A stretch of 61,253 nucleotides of DNA from Candidatus Fibrimonadaceae bacterium. Lineage in GTDB: Bacteria > Fibrobacterota > Fibrobacteria > Fibrobacterales > Fibrobacteraceae. The notes under the pieces are model-generated. The model worked only from the letters and a program-made list of their open reading frames with translations. It did not search any database and was not told the origin of the DNA. The DNA is taken from the NCBI GenBank assembly GCA_031281345.1, contig JAITFN010000077.1, positions 1 to 61,253 on the forward strand. The letters run 5' to 3'. Shown in pieces: positions 16,907 through 26,047 of the stretch. The translations under genes were made by a program, and so were the position numbers. How positions within the stretch are numbered: the first letter of the stretch is position 1; each line of letters begins with the position of its first letter.

Positions 16907-18816
16907 AATTAGAATCCAATATTCCAGGCGGTCCAATTGCGGAAAAATGGACACGCCACAAATTCGAGCTTAAACTGGTAAATCCGGCTAACAAGCGCAA
17001 ATTCACTGTGATAGTTGTTGGAACTGGCTTGGCTGGTGCCTCTGCTGCTGCCTCTCTTGGCGAACTTGGTTACAATGTAAAGAGTTTTTGCATTCAAGAT
17101 AGCCCTCGCCGTGCACATTCAATTGCAGCTCAAGGCGGCATAAATGCGGCGCACAACTACCCAAACGATGGCGATTCAATTTACCGTCTCTTTTACGATA
17201 CCGTTAAAGGCGGCGATTTCCGCGCTCGCGAGGCAAACGTTCACCGTTTGGCAGAGTGTTCAAATTTAATCATAAACCACTGCGTGGCTCAAGGTGTTCC
17301 CTTTGGCAGAGAATACGGCGGTCTTTTAGACAACCGTTCCTTTGGCGGCGCGCAAGTTAGCCGTACCTTCTATGCCCGTGGTCAAACAGGTCAGCAGCTT
17401 TTGCTCGGTGCTTATCAGTCTATGATGCGTCAGGTTGCAAAAGGTTCTGTTAAAATGTTTACACGCCGCGAAATGATGGACATAGTTCTTGTAGGCGGCA
17501 AAGCAAGAGGCATCGTAGTCAGAAACTTAATCTCTGGCGAATTGGAATGCCACGAAGCAGATGCTGTTTGCCTTGCAACAGGCGGTTATGGAAACGTGTT
17601 TTATCTCTCCACAAACGCAAAAGGCTCAAACGTTGGAGCAGCTTGGCGCGCACATAAAAAAGGCGCATTGTTTGCCAATCCATGCTACACGCAAATTCAC
17701 CCAACTTGCATTCCAGTAACAGGCGACCACCAGAGCAAACTAACTTTGATGTCTGAATCCCTTAGAAACGATGGCAGGGTTTGGGTTCCGCGCAAAGCTG
17801 GCGATGTTCGCAGGCCAAGCGATATACCAGAAGCAGAGCGTTATTACTATTTAGAAGAAAAATATCCGAGCTTTGGAAACTTGGTGCCTAGAGATGTTGC
17901 AAGCCGCAATGCAAAAATGGTTTGTGATAACGGTCTTGGCGTTGGCTCGTCTAAACGCGCTGTGTTTTTGGATTTTGGAGATGCCATTAAACGCATCGGT
18001 GAAAACGCTGTTAGCGCAAAATATGGAAACCTCTTTCAGATGTACGAAAAAATCACAGACGAGAATCCATACAAAACGCCTATGCGCATCTATCCGGCAA
18101 GCCACTACACAATGGGCGGCCTATGGGTGGACTACAATTTGCAAAGTACTATTCCGGGTTTGTTTGTTTTGGGAGAGGCAAACTTCTCCGACCACGGAGC
18201 AAATCGTTTAGGAGCATCTGCTCTTATGCAAGGCCTCGCAGACGGCTATTTTGTTATTCCATACACCATTGGTGGTTATTTTGCTGGCAACAAATTAGAC
18301 AAAATAAATTCTGCACAGGCAGAATTTGTAGATGCAGCAAAAAGTTCAAAGGCGCTCATAGACCGCTTGCTCTCCATAAAAGGCAAAAAAACGGTCACCG
18401 AATTCCACAGAGAAATGGGACACATTATGTGGGAAAACGTAGGAATGGGACGCAACAAAGCCGGTCTTGAAAAAGCAATTTCCGCTCTTCCGGGTTTACG
18501 TGATGAATTCTGGAAAAACGTAAATGTTCTTGGCGAAAACGCTTCCTTTAACCAGAATTTGGAAAACGCAATGCGCGTTGCAGATTTCTTGGAATTTGGC
18601 GAGTTGCTTGCAAAAGACGCCCTTTACAGGGAAGAATCTTGCGGCGGTCATTTCCGCGAAGAGCATCAAACTCCAGATAACGAGGCAAAACGCGACGATG
18701 ATACATTCTGCCACGTTGCAGCCTGGGAATGGAAAGGCGAAAACAAGCCACACGAACTAAACAAAGAAGAGTTACAATTTGAGAACGTACACCTTATGAC
18801 AAGGAGCTACAAATGA
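16903..18816 (+). CDS. sdhA: succinate dehydrogenase/fumarate reductase flavoprotein subunit
   Basis: 637 residues. It catalyses succinate-fumarate interconversion with covalent FAD. The FAD-linking His lies in [12 protein letters not shown], with the substrate-site motifs [14 protein letters not shown] and [14 protein letters not shown] and the [12 protein letters not shown] segment. In an anaerobe with menaquinone this complex may run as fumarate reductase. Four-base overlaps with both neighbours show tight coupling in the sdhCAB operon. Confidence 0.95.
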   Translation: MKLESNIPGGPIAEKWTRHKFELKLVNPANKRKFTVIVVGTGLAGASAAASLGELGYNVKSFCIQDSPRRAHSIAAQGGINAAHNYPNDGDSIYRLFYDTVKGGDFRAREANVHRLAECSNLIINHCVAQGVPFGREYGGLLDNRSFGGAQVSRTFYARGQTGQQLLLGAYQSMMRQVAKGSVKMFTRREMMDIVLVGGKARGIVVRNLISGELECHEADAVCLATGGYGNVFYLSTNAKGSNVGAAWRAHKKGALFANPCYTQIHPTCIPVTGDHQSKLTLMSESLRNDGRVWVPRKAGDVRRPSDIPEAERYYYLEEKYPSFGNLVPRDVASRNAKMVCDNGLGVGSSKRAVFLDFGDAIKRIGENAVSAKYGNLFQMYEKITDENPYKTPMRIYPASHYTMGGLWVDYNLQSTIPGLFVLGEANFSDHGANRLGASALMQGLADGYFVIPYTIGGYFAGNKLDKINSAQAEFVDAAKSSKALIDRLLSIKGKKTVTEFHREMGHIMWENVGMGRNKAGLEKAISALPGLRDEFWKNVNVLGENASFNQNLENAMRVADFLEFGELLAKDALYREESCGGHFREEHQTPDNEAKRDDDTFCHVAAWEWKGENKPHELNKEELQFENVHLMTRSYK

Positions 18817-19598
18817 GCGAAGAAAATATGAATCTCACTATAAAGGCTTGGAGACAAAAAAATTCTCAGGCTAGAGGTAACTTTGAAACCGTTAAATTGT
18901 CTAACGTTTCTCCAGATATGTCTTTTTTGGAGATGCTAGACGTTATGAACGAACAGCTTATGAAAGAAGGCAAAGAAGCTTTTGCCTTTGACCACGATTG
19001 CCGCGAAGGCATTTGCGGTATGTGCTCGCTTGTGATTAACGGTATGCCTCACGGCCCAGACAACCTTGTTACCACCTGCCAGCTTCATATGCGCAAGTTT
19101 AACGATGGCGATACCATAGTTATAGAACCGTGGCGTTCTGCTGCGTTCCCTGTTATTAGGGACTGCGCGGTAAACAGAAGCGCATTTGACCGCATTATAC
19201 AAGCAGGCGGTTTTGTGAGCATCAACACTGGAAACGCACCTCCGGCAAGCACGCTCCCTGTTCCAAAAGCAAATGCAGACCGTGCATTTGATGCAGCAGC
19301 CTGCATAGGTTGTGGAGCCTGCGTTGCGGCTTGCAAAAATGCTTCTGCAATGCTTTTTGTTTCTGCAAAGGTGAGCCACCTTTCGTATTTGCCCCAAGGC
19401 AAGCCCGAAGCTCAAAAAAGAGTTCTCGCTATGGTGGAGCAAATGGACAAAGAAGGCTTTGGAAACTGCACAAATCTCTTTGAATGCGAAGCGGCCTGCC
19501 CAAAAGGCATTTCGGTTGAGTTCATAGCAAAAATGAACCGCGAATATATGTGTGCCTCTGCTCTTTATGCGGAGAGAGTGTATTCTGCGGATGCTTAG
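18813..19598 (+). CDS. sdhB: succinate dehydrogenase/fumarate reductase iron-sulfur subunit
   Basis: 261 residues. Three cluster sites can be read: [2Fe-2S] in [15 protein letters not shown] with a later Cys in TTCQLH, [4Fe-4S] in [11 protein letters not shown], and [3Fe-4S] in [14 protein letters not shown], whose last Cys group matches the family. It carries electrons between SdhA and the haems of SdhC. The gene ends one base from the convergent GT117 gene. Confidence 0.95.
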   Translation: MSEENMNLTIKAWRQKNSQARGNFETVKLSNVSPDMSFLEMLDVMNEQLMKEGKEAFAFDHDCREGICGMCSLVINGMPHGPDNLVTTCQLHMRKFNDGDTIVIEPWRSAAFPVIRDCAVNRSAFDRIIQAGGFVSINTGNAPPASTLPVPKANADRAFDAAACIGCGACVAACKNASAMLFVSAKVSHLSYLPQGKPEAQKRVLAMVEQMDKEGFGNCTNLFECEAACPKGISVEFIAKMNREYMCASALYAERVYSADA

Positions 19599-19599
19599 T

Positions 19600-21648
19600 C
19601 TAATTTGCAATTAGCTTAAACAACGCAGTTTGCTGTTCTTCATTTGGTTCCTTTGAAAGAGCCAACCTTGCCAAATAGCGGTAAATGGTTATTGTTTGCT
19701 CATTTGCTTCTTGCCCTCTTGCTTTAAGTTCCGAATATTGGTAATTTTCTGCAAGATTTGCAATTAGCAATGAATCTGCTTTTTTGTTATCCATACCCAA
19801 ATTCCTAACAAGCCCAATAAGCGGCATATTTTCAGAAAAATCCTCATAGTCGCGAGGGTTTGCCCCAATCATAAAATTAACGCTTCTCTCTGGCCAATAA
19901 TTCTCTATTATTTCTCTGATAAAATTCTCTCCATTCTCAACTACATTTAAATCGGGATAATTTTCCAAAACCTGTTCCCTATACCACTTGCCATAAGAGA
20001 GGCTTTCGTTTATAACAACAACATCTCTCCGGTAATTTTCCACCATTTGCATATACCACAGAGGGAATGTATCGTTATCGCCATAAGTTATTAGAATGCC
20101 GTTTTGTGGAATGCTATTTAAAATGTTAATCGCAAAATCCCTTGCGATAAAATCTTGAGAGCGGTTATGCGAATTGAAATTGCTCGCAAAAGGCACAAGC
20201 CACGCAAATGCAAGCCCATAAGCAGCAATTTTTTTTCCTATTGCAAAATTTATTCTTTTGAGCCCGGTACTGCACGCCACAGCTGCCATTATTGCAAAAA
20301 ACAAAAATGCAGGCGTGAAAAAATAATCCCTGTTTCGCACTTCTCTATGAACAACTCGTGGCAAATCTGCCATTTCTTTTCCCTGTTCTTCCAAAATATC
20401 TTGCCAAGCAAAAAAAGTTTTTAAGCCTTTTGCCTTTGGTGCGCTACTAACCCACATTTCCCGCATAGATACCGGCAATGCTTTGTAAAAAGAGAGCTGT
20501 ATATGCAATTCGTTGATGCCCGGTAAATTTGGAATTGAATCTGGAACAAATTTTCTTAGCTCTTTGATATTTGCGTTCCAGTGCTTTGCATTGTAGCTAT
20601 CTATTCTTGTGCCATCTGCCAAATTCAAATACAACACAAGACCAACAGAACTCAAAAAAAACATAAAGACAACTAAAAGAACACCAGAGTTTCTTCTGCA
20701 AAGCCACACACCTGCAAACACAGCTATAAGCAAAAATTCAAAGATTATGCGATGAAAAAATTGAAATTTTCCAAGCGAACCTCCTACCCAAAAACCAGGA
20801 TTTTGCGCGCTTAAAGGAGCAGGTAGCCATTGATTTAAATGATAGCCCAAATATCCTATGTTTTCGGAAAATAAAAATTGATTTGAAATCGTACCTCTGC
20901 GATAAAAAGCTCGTTCAAACATATTCATATTGCCGTATTGTTTTCTGCCTAGAACATCCAAAAAATCTTTCAACTCCTCTGGATTATTCTCATTCAAAAT
21001 TGGTTCCGTAGAAGAGCGAATTGGCAAGTAAAGTTGAGAGGAAAATCCCAAAATAATTAAAAATGCGGCAGCGAAAAAGAACTTAATTGGCAATTTTATT
21101 CTATTGATCAAAACAAAAACAAAAATTGCAGGCAAAGGCAATAGGCAAAAAGTGTGAATTCCAAGACCTAAAAAAGCTATGTATATAATAAAAAGCAAAT
21201 ATTTATTGCTACTGGTTTCCTTCCATTTTAGAACTGCCCATATTTGCAGCATTATTATGCACATTGAAATGCCATAAGCACCAGCTTCTACTGCATTGAA
21301 CCAAAAAGTATTGCCAAAAAGAGAAATTGAGGCGGCAAAAAAAGCGAACAAGTGATGGCTCTCTTTGTGCAAAATTTTTGTTGTTATTTCAAAAATGAGC
21401 AAGCAGCATAAAATTGAACTGATAGCACTCATTAAATTCACAGCAAAGGCAGGCCCATTTAACCAACCAAAGAGCAAAATAAAAACCCTGCCAAGCATAA
21501 CAAAAAGCGGATTACCAGGCGGGTGCGGAATGCCAAGAACGTTAGCTGCTGCAATGTATTCCCCGCAATCCCAAAAACTGAGCGAGCGGGCAAGTGTAAG
21601 CCCATAGCCAATGAGGCCAAGCAAAATAATAGCTATGCGGTAAACCAT
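19600..21648 (-). CDS. DUF2723/GT117-type protein O-glycosyltransferase-like membrane protein
   Basis: 682 residues. The N-terminal half has many membrane helices and the family hallmark FWDCGEYIAAANVLGIPHPPGNPLF near residues 25-50, containing the acidic residue expected for a GT-C fold. The C-terminal half includes ILITYGDNDTFPLWYMQMVENYRRDVVVIN, also typical of DUF2723 proteins from Bacteroidota and relatives. It probably transfers a sugar from a lipid donor on the outer face of the inner membrane. It overlaps the preceding gene by 16 bases. Confidence 0.85.
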   Translation of the reverse strand: MVYRIAIILLGLIGYGLTLARSLSFWDCGEYIAAANVLGIPHPPGNPLFVMLGRVFILLFGWLNGPAFAVNLMSAISSILCCLLIFEITTKILHKESHHLFAFFAASISLFGNTFWFNAVEAGAYGISMCIIMLQIWAVLKWKETSSNKYLLFIIYIAFLGLGIHTFCLLPLPAIFVFVLINRIKLPIKFFFAAAFLIILGFSSQLYLPIRSSTEPILNENNPEELKDFLDVLGRKQYGNMNMFERAFYRRGTISNQFLFSENIGYLGYHLNQWLPAPLSAQNPGFWVGGSLGKFQFFHRIIFEFLLIAVFAGVWLCRRNSGVLLVVFMFFLSSVGLVLYLNLADGTRIDSYNAKHWNANIKELRKFVPDSIPNLPGINELHIQLSFYKALPVSMREMWVSSAPKAKGLKTFFAWQDILEEQGKEMADLPRVVHREVRNRDYFFTPAFLFFAIMAAVACSTGLKRINFAIGKKIAAYGLAFAWLVPFASNFNSHNRSQDFIARDFAINILNSIPQNGILITYGDNDTFPLWYMQMVENYRRDVVVINESLSYGKWYREQVLENYPDLNVVENGENFIREIIENYWPERSVNFMIGANPRDYEDFSENMPLIGLVRNLGMDNKKADSLLIANLAENYQYSELKARGQEANEQTITIYRYLARLALSKEPNEEQQTALFKLIAN

Positions 21649-22250
21649 TCTCTAGCCAGTCGTTCCCATTTTTCTTTTTCTATCCTTAAGTTTTCCAAGG
21701 AATCATAATCTGCCTTGCTATTATCTCTGAGCTCGCAAAGTGTGCGATAGCCTTGTTCCAGCTTTTGCTGTTTTTCGCTTGGAAATTTTTGAGCAAATTC
21801 TTTCAAGGCTTTGAAAATAGCATCATCGCTATAAAGCCTCAAAATTCCCTTTGCAAGCGTTTTTTCCGTTTGAGGTTCTTCTTTGAATTCTAATGGAGTT
21901 AAGGAATCAAGCCAAGCTGCCTGCTGTAAAAAAAGAGATTCATCTTGTTCAAAATTTGGTGCTTTAAACCCTTCTCCGAAAATTAATTCCGTAATTGTTC
22001 TCGCTTCAACGTTAGGCACTTTGCCCGTAGGGTACTTTTCCTCTGGAACTTTCAAATTCTGCGATGTGGCAAAATCCTTCAATTTTTGCAAAGCGTATTC
22101 GCTTGGATTTTCCAGCAAATTCTCTTTTAATATGGCAAGCGAAAGAGCGAGATTTTCCTGTGGCAAATTATAACGCCTGCTTGCACGATGTTTTGCTCCG
22201 GCCGCAGCTACAACAAAGGCAATAGCCAAAAAAGTGATAACCCAATCCAT
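21633..22250 (-). CDS. membrane-anchored helical protein, unknown
   Basis: 205 residues. One N-terminal hydrophobic helix (DWVITFLAIAFVVAAAGA) is followed by a charged, mostly alpha-helical region. No recognised family. The position, two bases after the lipoprotein gene and overlapping GT117, suggests a role with the glycosyltransferase or in the envelope. Low A+T differences from its neighbours give no sign of transfer. Confidence 0.6.
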   Translation of the reverse strand: MDWVITFLAIAFVVAAAGAKHRASRRYNLPQENLALSLAILKENLLENPSEYALQKLKDFATSQNLKVPEEKYPTGKVPNVEARTITELIFGEGFKAPNFEQDESLFLQQAAWLDSLTPLEFKEEPQTEKTLAKGILRLYSDDAIFKALKEFAQKFPSEKQQKLEQGYRTLCELRDNSKADYDSLENLRIEKEKWERLAREWFTA

Positions 22251-22252
22251 AA

Positions 22253-22837
22253 TTAATTGACATATCTTTTCACTAATTCATCCAATGTTTCGCAAGAGAT
22301 AAGTTCCATTTGCACAGCCATAGCTGCTGAACGCGTTCTATCGCTACCTTTCAATTCAGGAACTCTAAAACACAGGCTATTCTCTATTTCTGGTTTTGTA
22401 TCAGATGGGATTGTGAGTTTGAATAATTTATAACGTTGTTTTTTTTCATTGAAAAATTCTTTGTAATCCATTGTGTTCTGAATTTTTGAAAGCCGTTTTG
22501 AATCGCTGAACGAAACGCCAGAAACTTGCTCCGCATCTATTGAAACTGGATGGGTGTTAGGGAAACGAATTTCAATTTTATCTCCGCTTTTTACAAGCGA
22601 TGCCTGACTTGGATTTATCAAGTATCTTTGCATTGGCACATTGCGGTATGCTTGATAGCGCGCTGGTTTTACCCCACAGGTTTCGCGCATGCCTTTGTCA
22701 ACATTAAAGTCCACATTTTGACATATATCGGGCATATCTGTTGGAATGTAAAGAGCCTCTTTTCTACTTTTAGGGTCGCTGCTACCGCAGGCATAAAAAA
22801 AGAGAGCCGCCACTACAAAGAGCAAATGGTTTTTCAT
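22253..22837 (-). CDS. predicted lipoprotein
   Basis: 194 residues. A lipoprotein signal peptide with lipobox FYACG makes Cys17 the likely lipidated residue. No family is recognised for the remainder, which contains several Cys and a beta-rich middle. It overlaps mqnE by four bases, and has its own promoter-like motif inside the end of mqnE. Confidence 0.68.
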   Translation of the reverse strand: MKNHLLFVVAALFFYACGSSDPKSRKEALYIPTDMPDICQNVDFNVDKGMRETCGVKPARYQAYRNVPMQRYLINPSQASLVKSGDKIEIRFPNTHPVSIDAEQVSGVSFSDSKRLSKIQNTMDYKEFFNEKKQRYKLFKLTIPSDTKPEIENSLCFRVPELKGSDRTRSAAMAVQMELISCETLDELVKRYVN

Positions 22838-23877
22838 AAGGATAATGTAGAAAATTTATAAAATGCGTCTCGCTCTACAGGAACAAGCCCTTGATGATTT
22901 ATCAGTTCTTGCAAACGCGTAGCGTTTATCTCGTTTGGACTATTTGCTCCTGCCGAGTGCGAAATTTTTTCTTCCATCACAGTGCCATCTAAGTCTGAAG
23001 CTCCGCAGTGCAGTGCTTTCAAAGCTGTTTCTATGCCGAGCTGCACCCAATAGGCTTTTATGTGAGGGATATTGTCTAAAAAAAGTCTTGAAACAGCTAT
23101 GGTTCTTAAAATATCTTCTTCGCTAGTTCTGTTTTTTACTTGCCTGCCAAGAGCATTGTTTTGCGGTAAAAACACGAGTGGCAAAAAAGCTAAAAAGCCG
23201 CCAGTTTCGCTTTGCAAATCGCGCAGCATGGATAAATGCTTAACCCTGTGTTCTATGCTTTCTATATGCCCAAAGAGCATAGTTGCATTTGTTGGAATCC
23301 CAAGTTTGTGCGCAGCCCTGTGAACATAAAGCCATTCATCTCCGCTTTCTTTTTGCCCGCAAATTTTCTCTCTTATTTCCGGCACTAAAATTTCTGCACC
23401 GCCTCCGGGCATTGTGTCTAAACCAGCGTCTTTTAGCTCTGCCAAAATACTTTCTACGCTCCTATTTTCTTGCTTTGCAAAATGGCAAATTTCCACAGCG
23501 GTAAAGCATTTTAAATTCACACCTAGAAAATCTTTTCTAAGCATTTTTAGCATATCCGTGTAATAAGAAAAAAGATTATCTGGATGAAGTCCTCCCACTA
23601 TATGCAATTCTCGTGCTCCCAAATTTACAGCCTCTTTTGCCTTTGCCGAAATTTCTGCCAAACTCATATTGTAAGCAAGTGATGAATCCTTTTTTATTTT
23701 TGAAAACGCGCAAAAACTGCAATGCAAGCAGCACACATTTGTATAATTTATTTGCCTATTACAAACCCAAAAAACATTTTTGCCGTGGAGTTCTTCTTTA
23801 AAATCATTTGAGAGAGTTGCCAATTCTTGAAAAGGCAAGTGAAAGAGTTCAATGGCTTGAGTGGTGGAGAGGCTCAT
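22834..23877 (-). CDS. mqnE: aminofutalosine synthase (radical SAM), menaquinone pathway
   Basis: 347 residues. It joins 3-enolpyruvyl-oxybenzoate and S-adenosylmethionine in the futalosine route to menaquinone. The radical SAM cysteines are in CCLHCSFCAF (CX3CX2C). The segments LHIVGGLHPD, MPGGGAEIL, TMLFGHIESIEHRVKHL and GFLAFLPLVFLPQNN match MqnE better than the cyclase MqnC. Menaquinone is the expected partner of the sdhCAB complex upstream. A promoter-like TTTTACTATATT lies 13 bases before the ATG. Confidence 0.9.
   Translation of the reverse strand: MSLSTTQAIELFHLPFQELATLSNDFKEELHGKNVFWVCNRQINYTNVCCLHCSFCAFSKIKKDSSLAYNMSLAEISAKAKEAVNLGARELHIVGGLHPDNLFSYYTDMLKMLRKDFLGVNLKCFTAVEICHFAKQENRSVESILAELKDAGLDTMPGGGAEILVPEIREKICGQKESGDEWLYVHRAAHKLGIPTNATMLFGHIESIEHRVKHLSMLRDLQSETGGFLAFLPLVFLPQNNALGRQVKNRTSEEDILRTIAVSRLFLDNIPHIKAYWVQLGIETALKALHCGASDLDGTVMEEKISHSAGANSPNEINATRLQELINHQGLVPVERDAFYKFSTLSL
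22844..22855 (-). promoter_or_regulatory. internal promoter-like motif, TTTTCTACATTA
   Basis: TACATT at 22844-22849, six bases before the lipoprotein ATG and inside the last codons of mqnE. It would allow the lipoprotein-GT117 part of the operon to be transcribed separately. Confidence 0.4.
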
Positions 23878-23888
23878 TAAGTTAGTGG

Positions 23889-23955
23889 GAAATATAGTAA
23901 AAACAGCGTTAGGCAGGCAGAGCTGGTGGGGTAGGCTTTTTTTTACTATATTATA
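23889..23955. promoter_or_regulatory. divergent promoter-like motifs (mqnE / short plus-strand ORF)
   Basis: Minus-strand TATATT at 23891-23896 for mqnE. Plus-strand TTTTTTTTACTATATTATAG has its TATATT at 23947-23952. The plus-strand signal points into the interrupted short ORF and the transposon-like block, so an original host promoter seems to abut the left inverted repeat. Confidence 0.4.
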
Positions 23956-23974
23956 GATAGAGGCTTCGGTATAT

Positions 23975-24073
23975 ATGGATAATTGGAAAAAATATAAAAA
24001 CCTTAATGGAAATTCTACTGTTACATATTACAATGGGAACTATATACATAACTTACACCTGCCCAACCTCTAA
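23975..24073 (+). pseudogene. 32-codon ORF remnant crossing the left inverted repeat
   Basis: ATG GAT AAT TGG AAA AAA... (begins MDNWKKYKNLNGN) downstream of a full promoter-like motif, running into the 23-bp left inverted repeat at 24035 and stopping soon after. The amino-terminal part looks protein-like. It may be a host gene cut by insertion, or a small real ORF. No continuation is seen past the right repeat. Confidence 0.3.
24035..24057. repeat. left 23-bp terminal inverted repeat
   Basis: Identical over 23 of 23 bases to the reverse complement of 36057-36079. Homology drops immediately outside and within a few bases inside. Starting with GGG is compatible with an insertion-sequence end. 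Confidence 0.75.
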
Positions 24074-24235
24074 ATCATCGCCGAGTTTTTCATAAAACAA
24101 CACCCTGCTTTTCTAAGCATTTTAAGCCCAATTTTATATAACTTCGGCTGAAAATAGCTTATTTTGTGATTTTTTCAAAAAAAATCAAAAAAAATACAGA
24201 AAAATGCGGATTTTTACTCGCATTTTTGCAAACTC
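24058..24235. other. A/T-rich subterminal region with second inverted-repeat copy
   Basis: No gene. It contains the segment 24105-24127, whose reverse complement is found exactly at 35426-35448, and A/T-runs interspersed with short GC hairpin-like words (AAATGCGGATTTTTACTCGCATTTT). Similar A-run/GATTTTTGC arrays occur at 35275-35345 and 35918-36000. Confidence 0.5.
24105..24127. repeat. second 23-bp inverted repeat, left copy
   Basis: CTGCTTTTCTAAGCATTTTA and three more bases, exactly complementary in reverse to 35426-35448. It lies 70 bases inside the left terminal repeat, while its partner lies 631 bases inside the right one. Confidence 0.7.
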
Positions 24236-25213
24236 TTGTTATATGTAAATAACACCAGCAGCAAAAGGAGATTTTCTATCAGCAAATACTGCCCAAACAC
24301 CGCGATTAGCGTGTATGGCTTCCTCAAAGGGTTTCCCGACGAGGCAGCCGCTTGGGCATATTTGGAGCAAAAACGCTGGGCGAATGGGATTGTCTGCCCA
24401 AGATGCGGCAGCAGGAAAATCGGCAAATTCGGCAAAGACCGAAACTGGCACAGATGCAACGACTGCGGAAAGCCGTTCAATGTCAAAACTTGCTCTATTT
24501 TTGAGAGAAGCAAAATCCCTCTGCACAAATGGCTTTTCGCATTCTATTTGTTTATAACGGATAGGAAGGGCATTTCCTCCGTTGCAATGTCTAAGAAACT
24601 TGGAATAACGCAGAAATCTGCTTGGCTCTTAGATCATAAGATAAGGGAAGCAATGAAAAGCGGCAAATATATTTTCAGCGGCATTGTTGAATGCGATGAA
24701 ACGTATATTGGCGGAAAGAAGCGGAACAAGCACTGGGACAAGAAATTTCTTGAAGGGCGTGGCTCTGTTGGCAAAATCCCAGTCTTCGGCATGGTTGAAA
24801 GAAACGGCAAGGTAAAATCGGTGGTCGTCAATGACACAGGAAAAAGCACATTGCAAGGCATAATAAGGAAGAATGTTAAATCTGGCACGACAATATGCAC
24901 AGACGAGTGGCGGTCATATATTGGGCTCAATAAAGACTATACGCACTTGACTGTGAAGCATAAAGAGTGGCAGTTCAAAAGCGGCATAGCCAGCACAAAC
25001 TCCATAGAGAGCGTGTGGGCTATTCGGAAACGCGGCTATCATGGGATTTATCATTATATGTCGCCGAAGCACTTACAACGATATGCAGATGAATTTGATT
25101 TTCGGCACAATGACGGCAATGTCAAATATCAAACAATGAATAGGATAGACAGCTTGACTGCTGGCTGCTGGGAAAGATGCTTGACTTGGAAGCGGCTGGT
25201 CGCATGTGCGTAA
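24236..25213 (+). CDS. IS1595-family (ISXO2-like) transposase
   Basis: Up to 325 residues. Order of parts: FPDEAAAWAYLEQKRW helix, zinc ribbon CPRCG...C..C (residues about 54-80), helix-turn-helix region, then the DDE catalytic core with VECDETYIGGKK, ICTDEWRSY and NSIESVW, as in ISXO2-like IS1595 transposases. It appears intact. The start is unclear. The longest frame opens at TTG 24236, but the only good ribosome-binding site (AAAAGGAG, 24263-24270) is spaced for an ATC codon at 24278. GTG 24311 is the next candidate. It lies 178 bases inside the left repeat. Confidence 0.9.
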   Translation: MLYVNNTSSKRRFSISKYCPNTAISVYGFLKGFPDEAAAWAYLEQKRWANGIVCPRCGSRKIGKFGKDRNWHRCNDCGKPFNVKTCSIFERSKIPLHKWLFAFYLFITDRKGISSVAMSKKLGITQKSAWLLDHKIREAMKSGKYIFSGIVECDETYIGGKKRNKHWDKKFLEGRGSVGKIPVFGMVERNGKVKSVVVNDTGKSTLQGIIRKNVKSGTTICTDEWRSYIGLNKDYTHLTVKHKEWQFKSGIASTNSIESVWAIRKRGYHGIYHYMSPKHLQRYADEFDFRHNDGNVKYQTMNRIDSLTAGCWERCLTWKRLVACA

Positions 25214-25222
25214 ATAATTTGC

Positions 25223-25768
25223 ATGAGCTGCAAACATATAAAACATTTGAAAAATGAGTTCGCGTGGGATCCTGCGTGTCAAGATTACAATCTGAATGAA
25301 GATGATGAAGAGAACGGGGGCAATAATGAAAACCCTGAAGGTCTTTTCAGGTTTGATGATTCTTGGGATATTCCTTTTGCTAGATATCTTGATGAAGAAG
25401 AAATACGAGAACAAGAATACGAATTAGTGACTTTGAGAAATCCAGCGGGCAGTGAAGTTTATAGAGCTTTGGGAACGTATTGGGAAACGGGAATAACAAA
25501 TGATCCTCCTACATATGTTAGAGTGATTTTAGACGATACAGCTGAAAAATTGGAATTGTCTGGCAAGTATCAACACGTTGATTCATCTGGGAGAGCTGGC
25601 GGTGCGACATGCGAAATAAATGGTCCTGGCGAAATCGTATTCGGCTTTGTAGCTTTGGGCACTTACAACGGTGCGCCTCTGTATGAAATAATCGGCATTA
25701 AAGGGTTAACGATAGTCTCAAGAAGAACTGATGATCCCAGCAAAATGTTGTTTGAGATCTGGGATTGA
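25223..25768 (+). CDS. unknown acidic protein at start of fibre-gene series
   Basis: 181 residues beginning MSCKHIKHLK. An Asn/Asp/Glu-rich low-complexity stretch spans residues about 24-40, then a beta-rich, possibly single-domain region to the end. No family recognised. It is the first of eight same-strand, closely spaced genes behind the transposase, and its style (acidic, Gly/Asn/Thr-rich, no signal peptide) fits virion-associated or fibre proteins rather than metabolism. Confidence 0.55.
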   Translation: MSCKHIKHLKNEFAWDPACQDYNLNEDDEENGGNNENPEGLFRFDDSWDIPFARYLDEEEIREQEYELVTLRNPAGSEVYRALGTYWETGITNDPPTYVRVILDDTAEKLELSGKYQHVDSSGRAGGATCEINGPGEIVFGFVALGTYNGAPLYEIIGIKGLTIVSRRTDDPSKMLFEIWD

Positions 25769-25814
25769 AACAGTAAGTGAAGCTGTCGCGTGAAATCACG
25801 TGTTATAAATAAAC

Positions 25815-26036
25815 ATGAATTTAAGCAAACTTATTCGCAGTCGCCAAATTTTAGAAAATGAAGTATATGACAAAGCCAGCACAGTGAAATATGCAACTGA
25901 CTTAGTTTATGATGTGTTCAGCAAAGATAGCAATTTCAAAAATGTCAAGAAAGGAATTAGCAAAGTGTCATTTTACACTAAAGAAAATGTCACTGTGACT
26001 CTTAGCATAAATACAGAAGAAAAATTTATCGCCTAA
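25815..26036 (+). CDS. small unknown protein in fibre-gene series
   Basis: 73 residues (MNLSKLIRSRQILENEVYDK...). An N-terminal helix and a C-terminal beta hairpin are suggested by pattern. No Shine-Dalgarno is seen; TTATAAAT lies eight bases before the ATG and a short CGTG-AAAT-CACG hairpin precedes it, so this gene could head a transcript. No known family. Confidence 0.5.
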   Translation: MNLSKLIRSRQILENEVYDKASTVKYATDLVYDVFSKDSNFKNVKKGISKVSFYTKENVTVTLSINTEEKFIA

Positions 26037-26047
26037 ATAATTTACAA

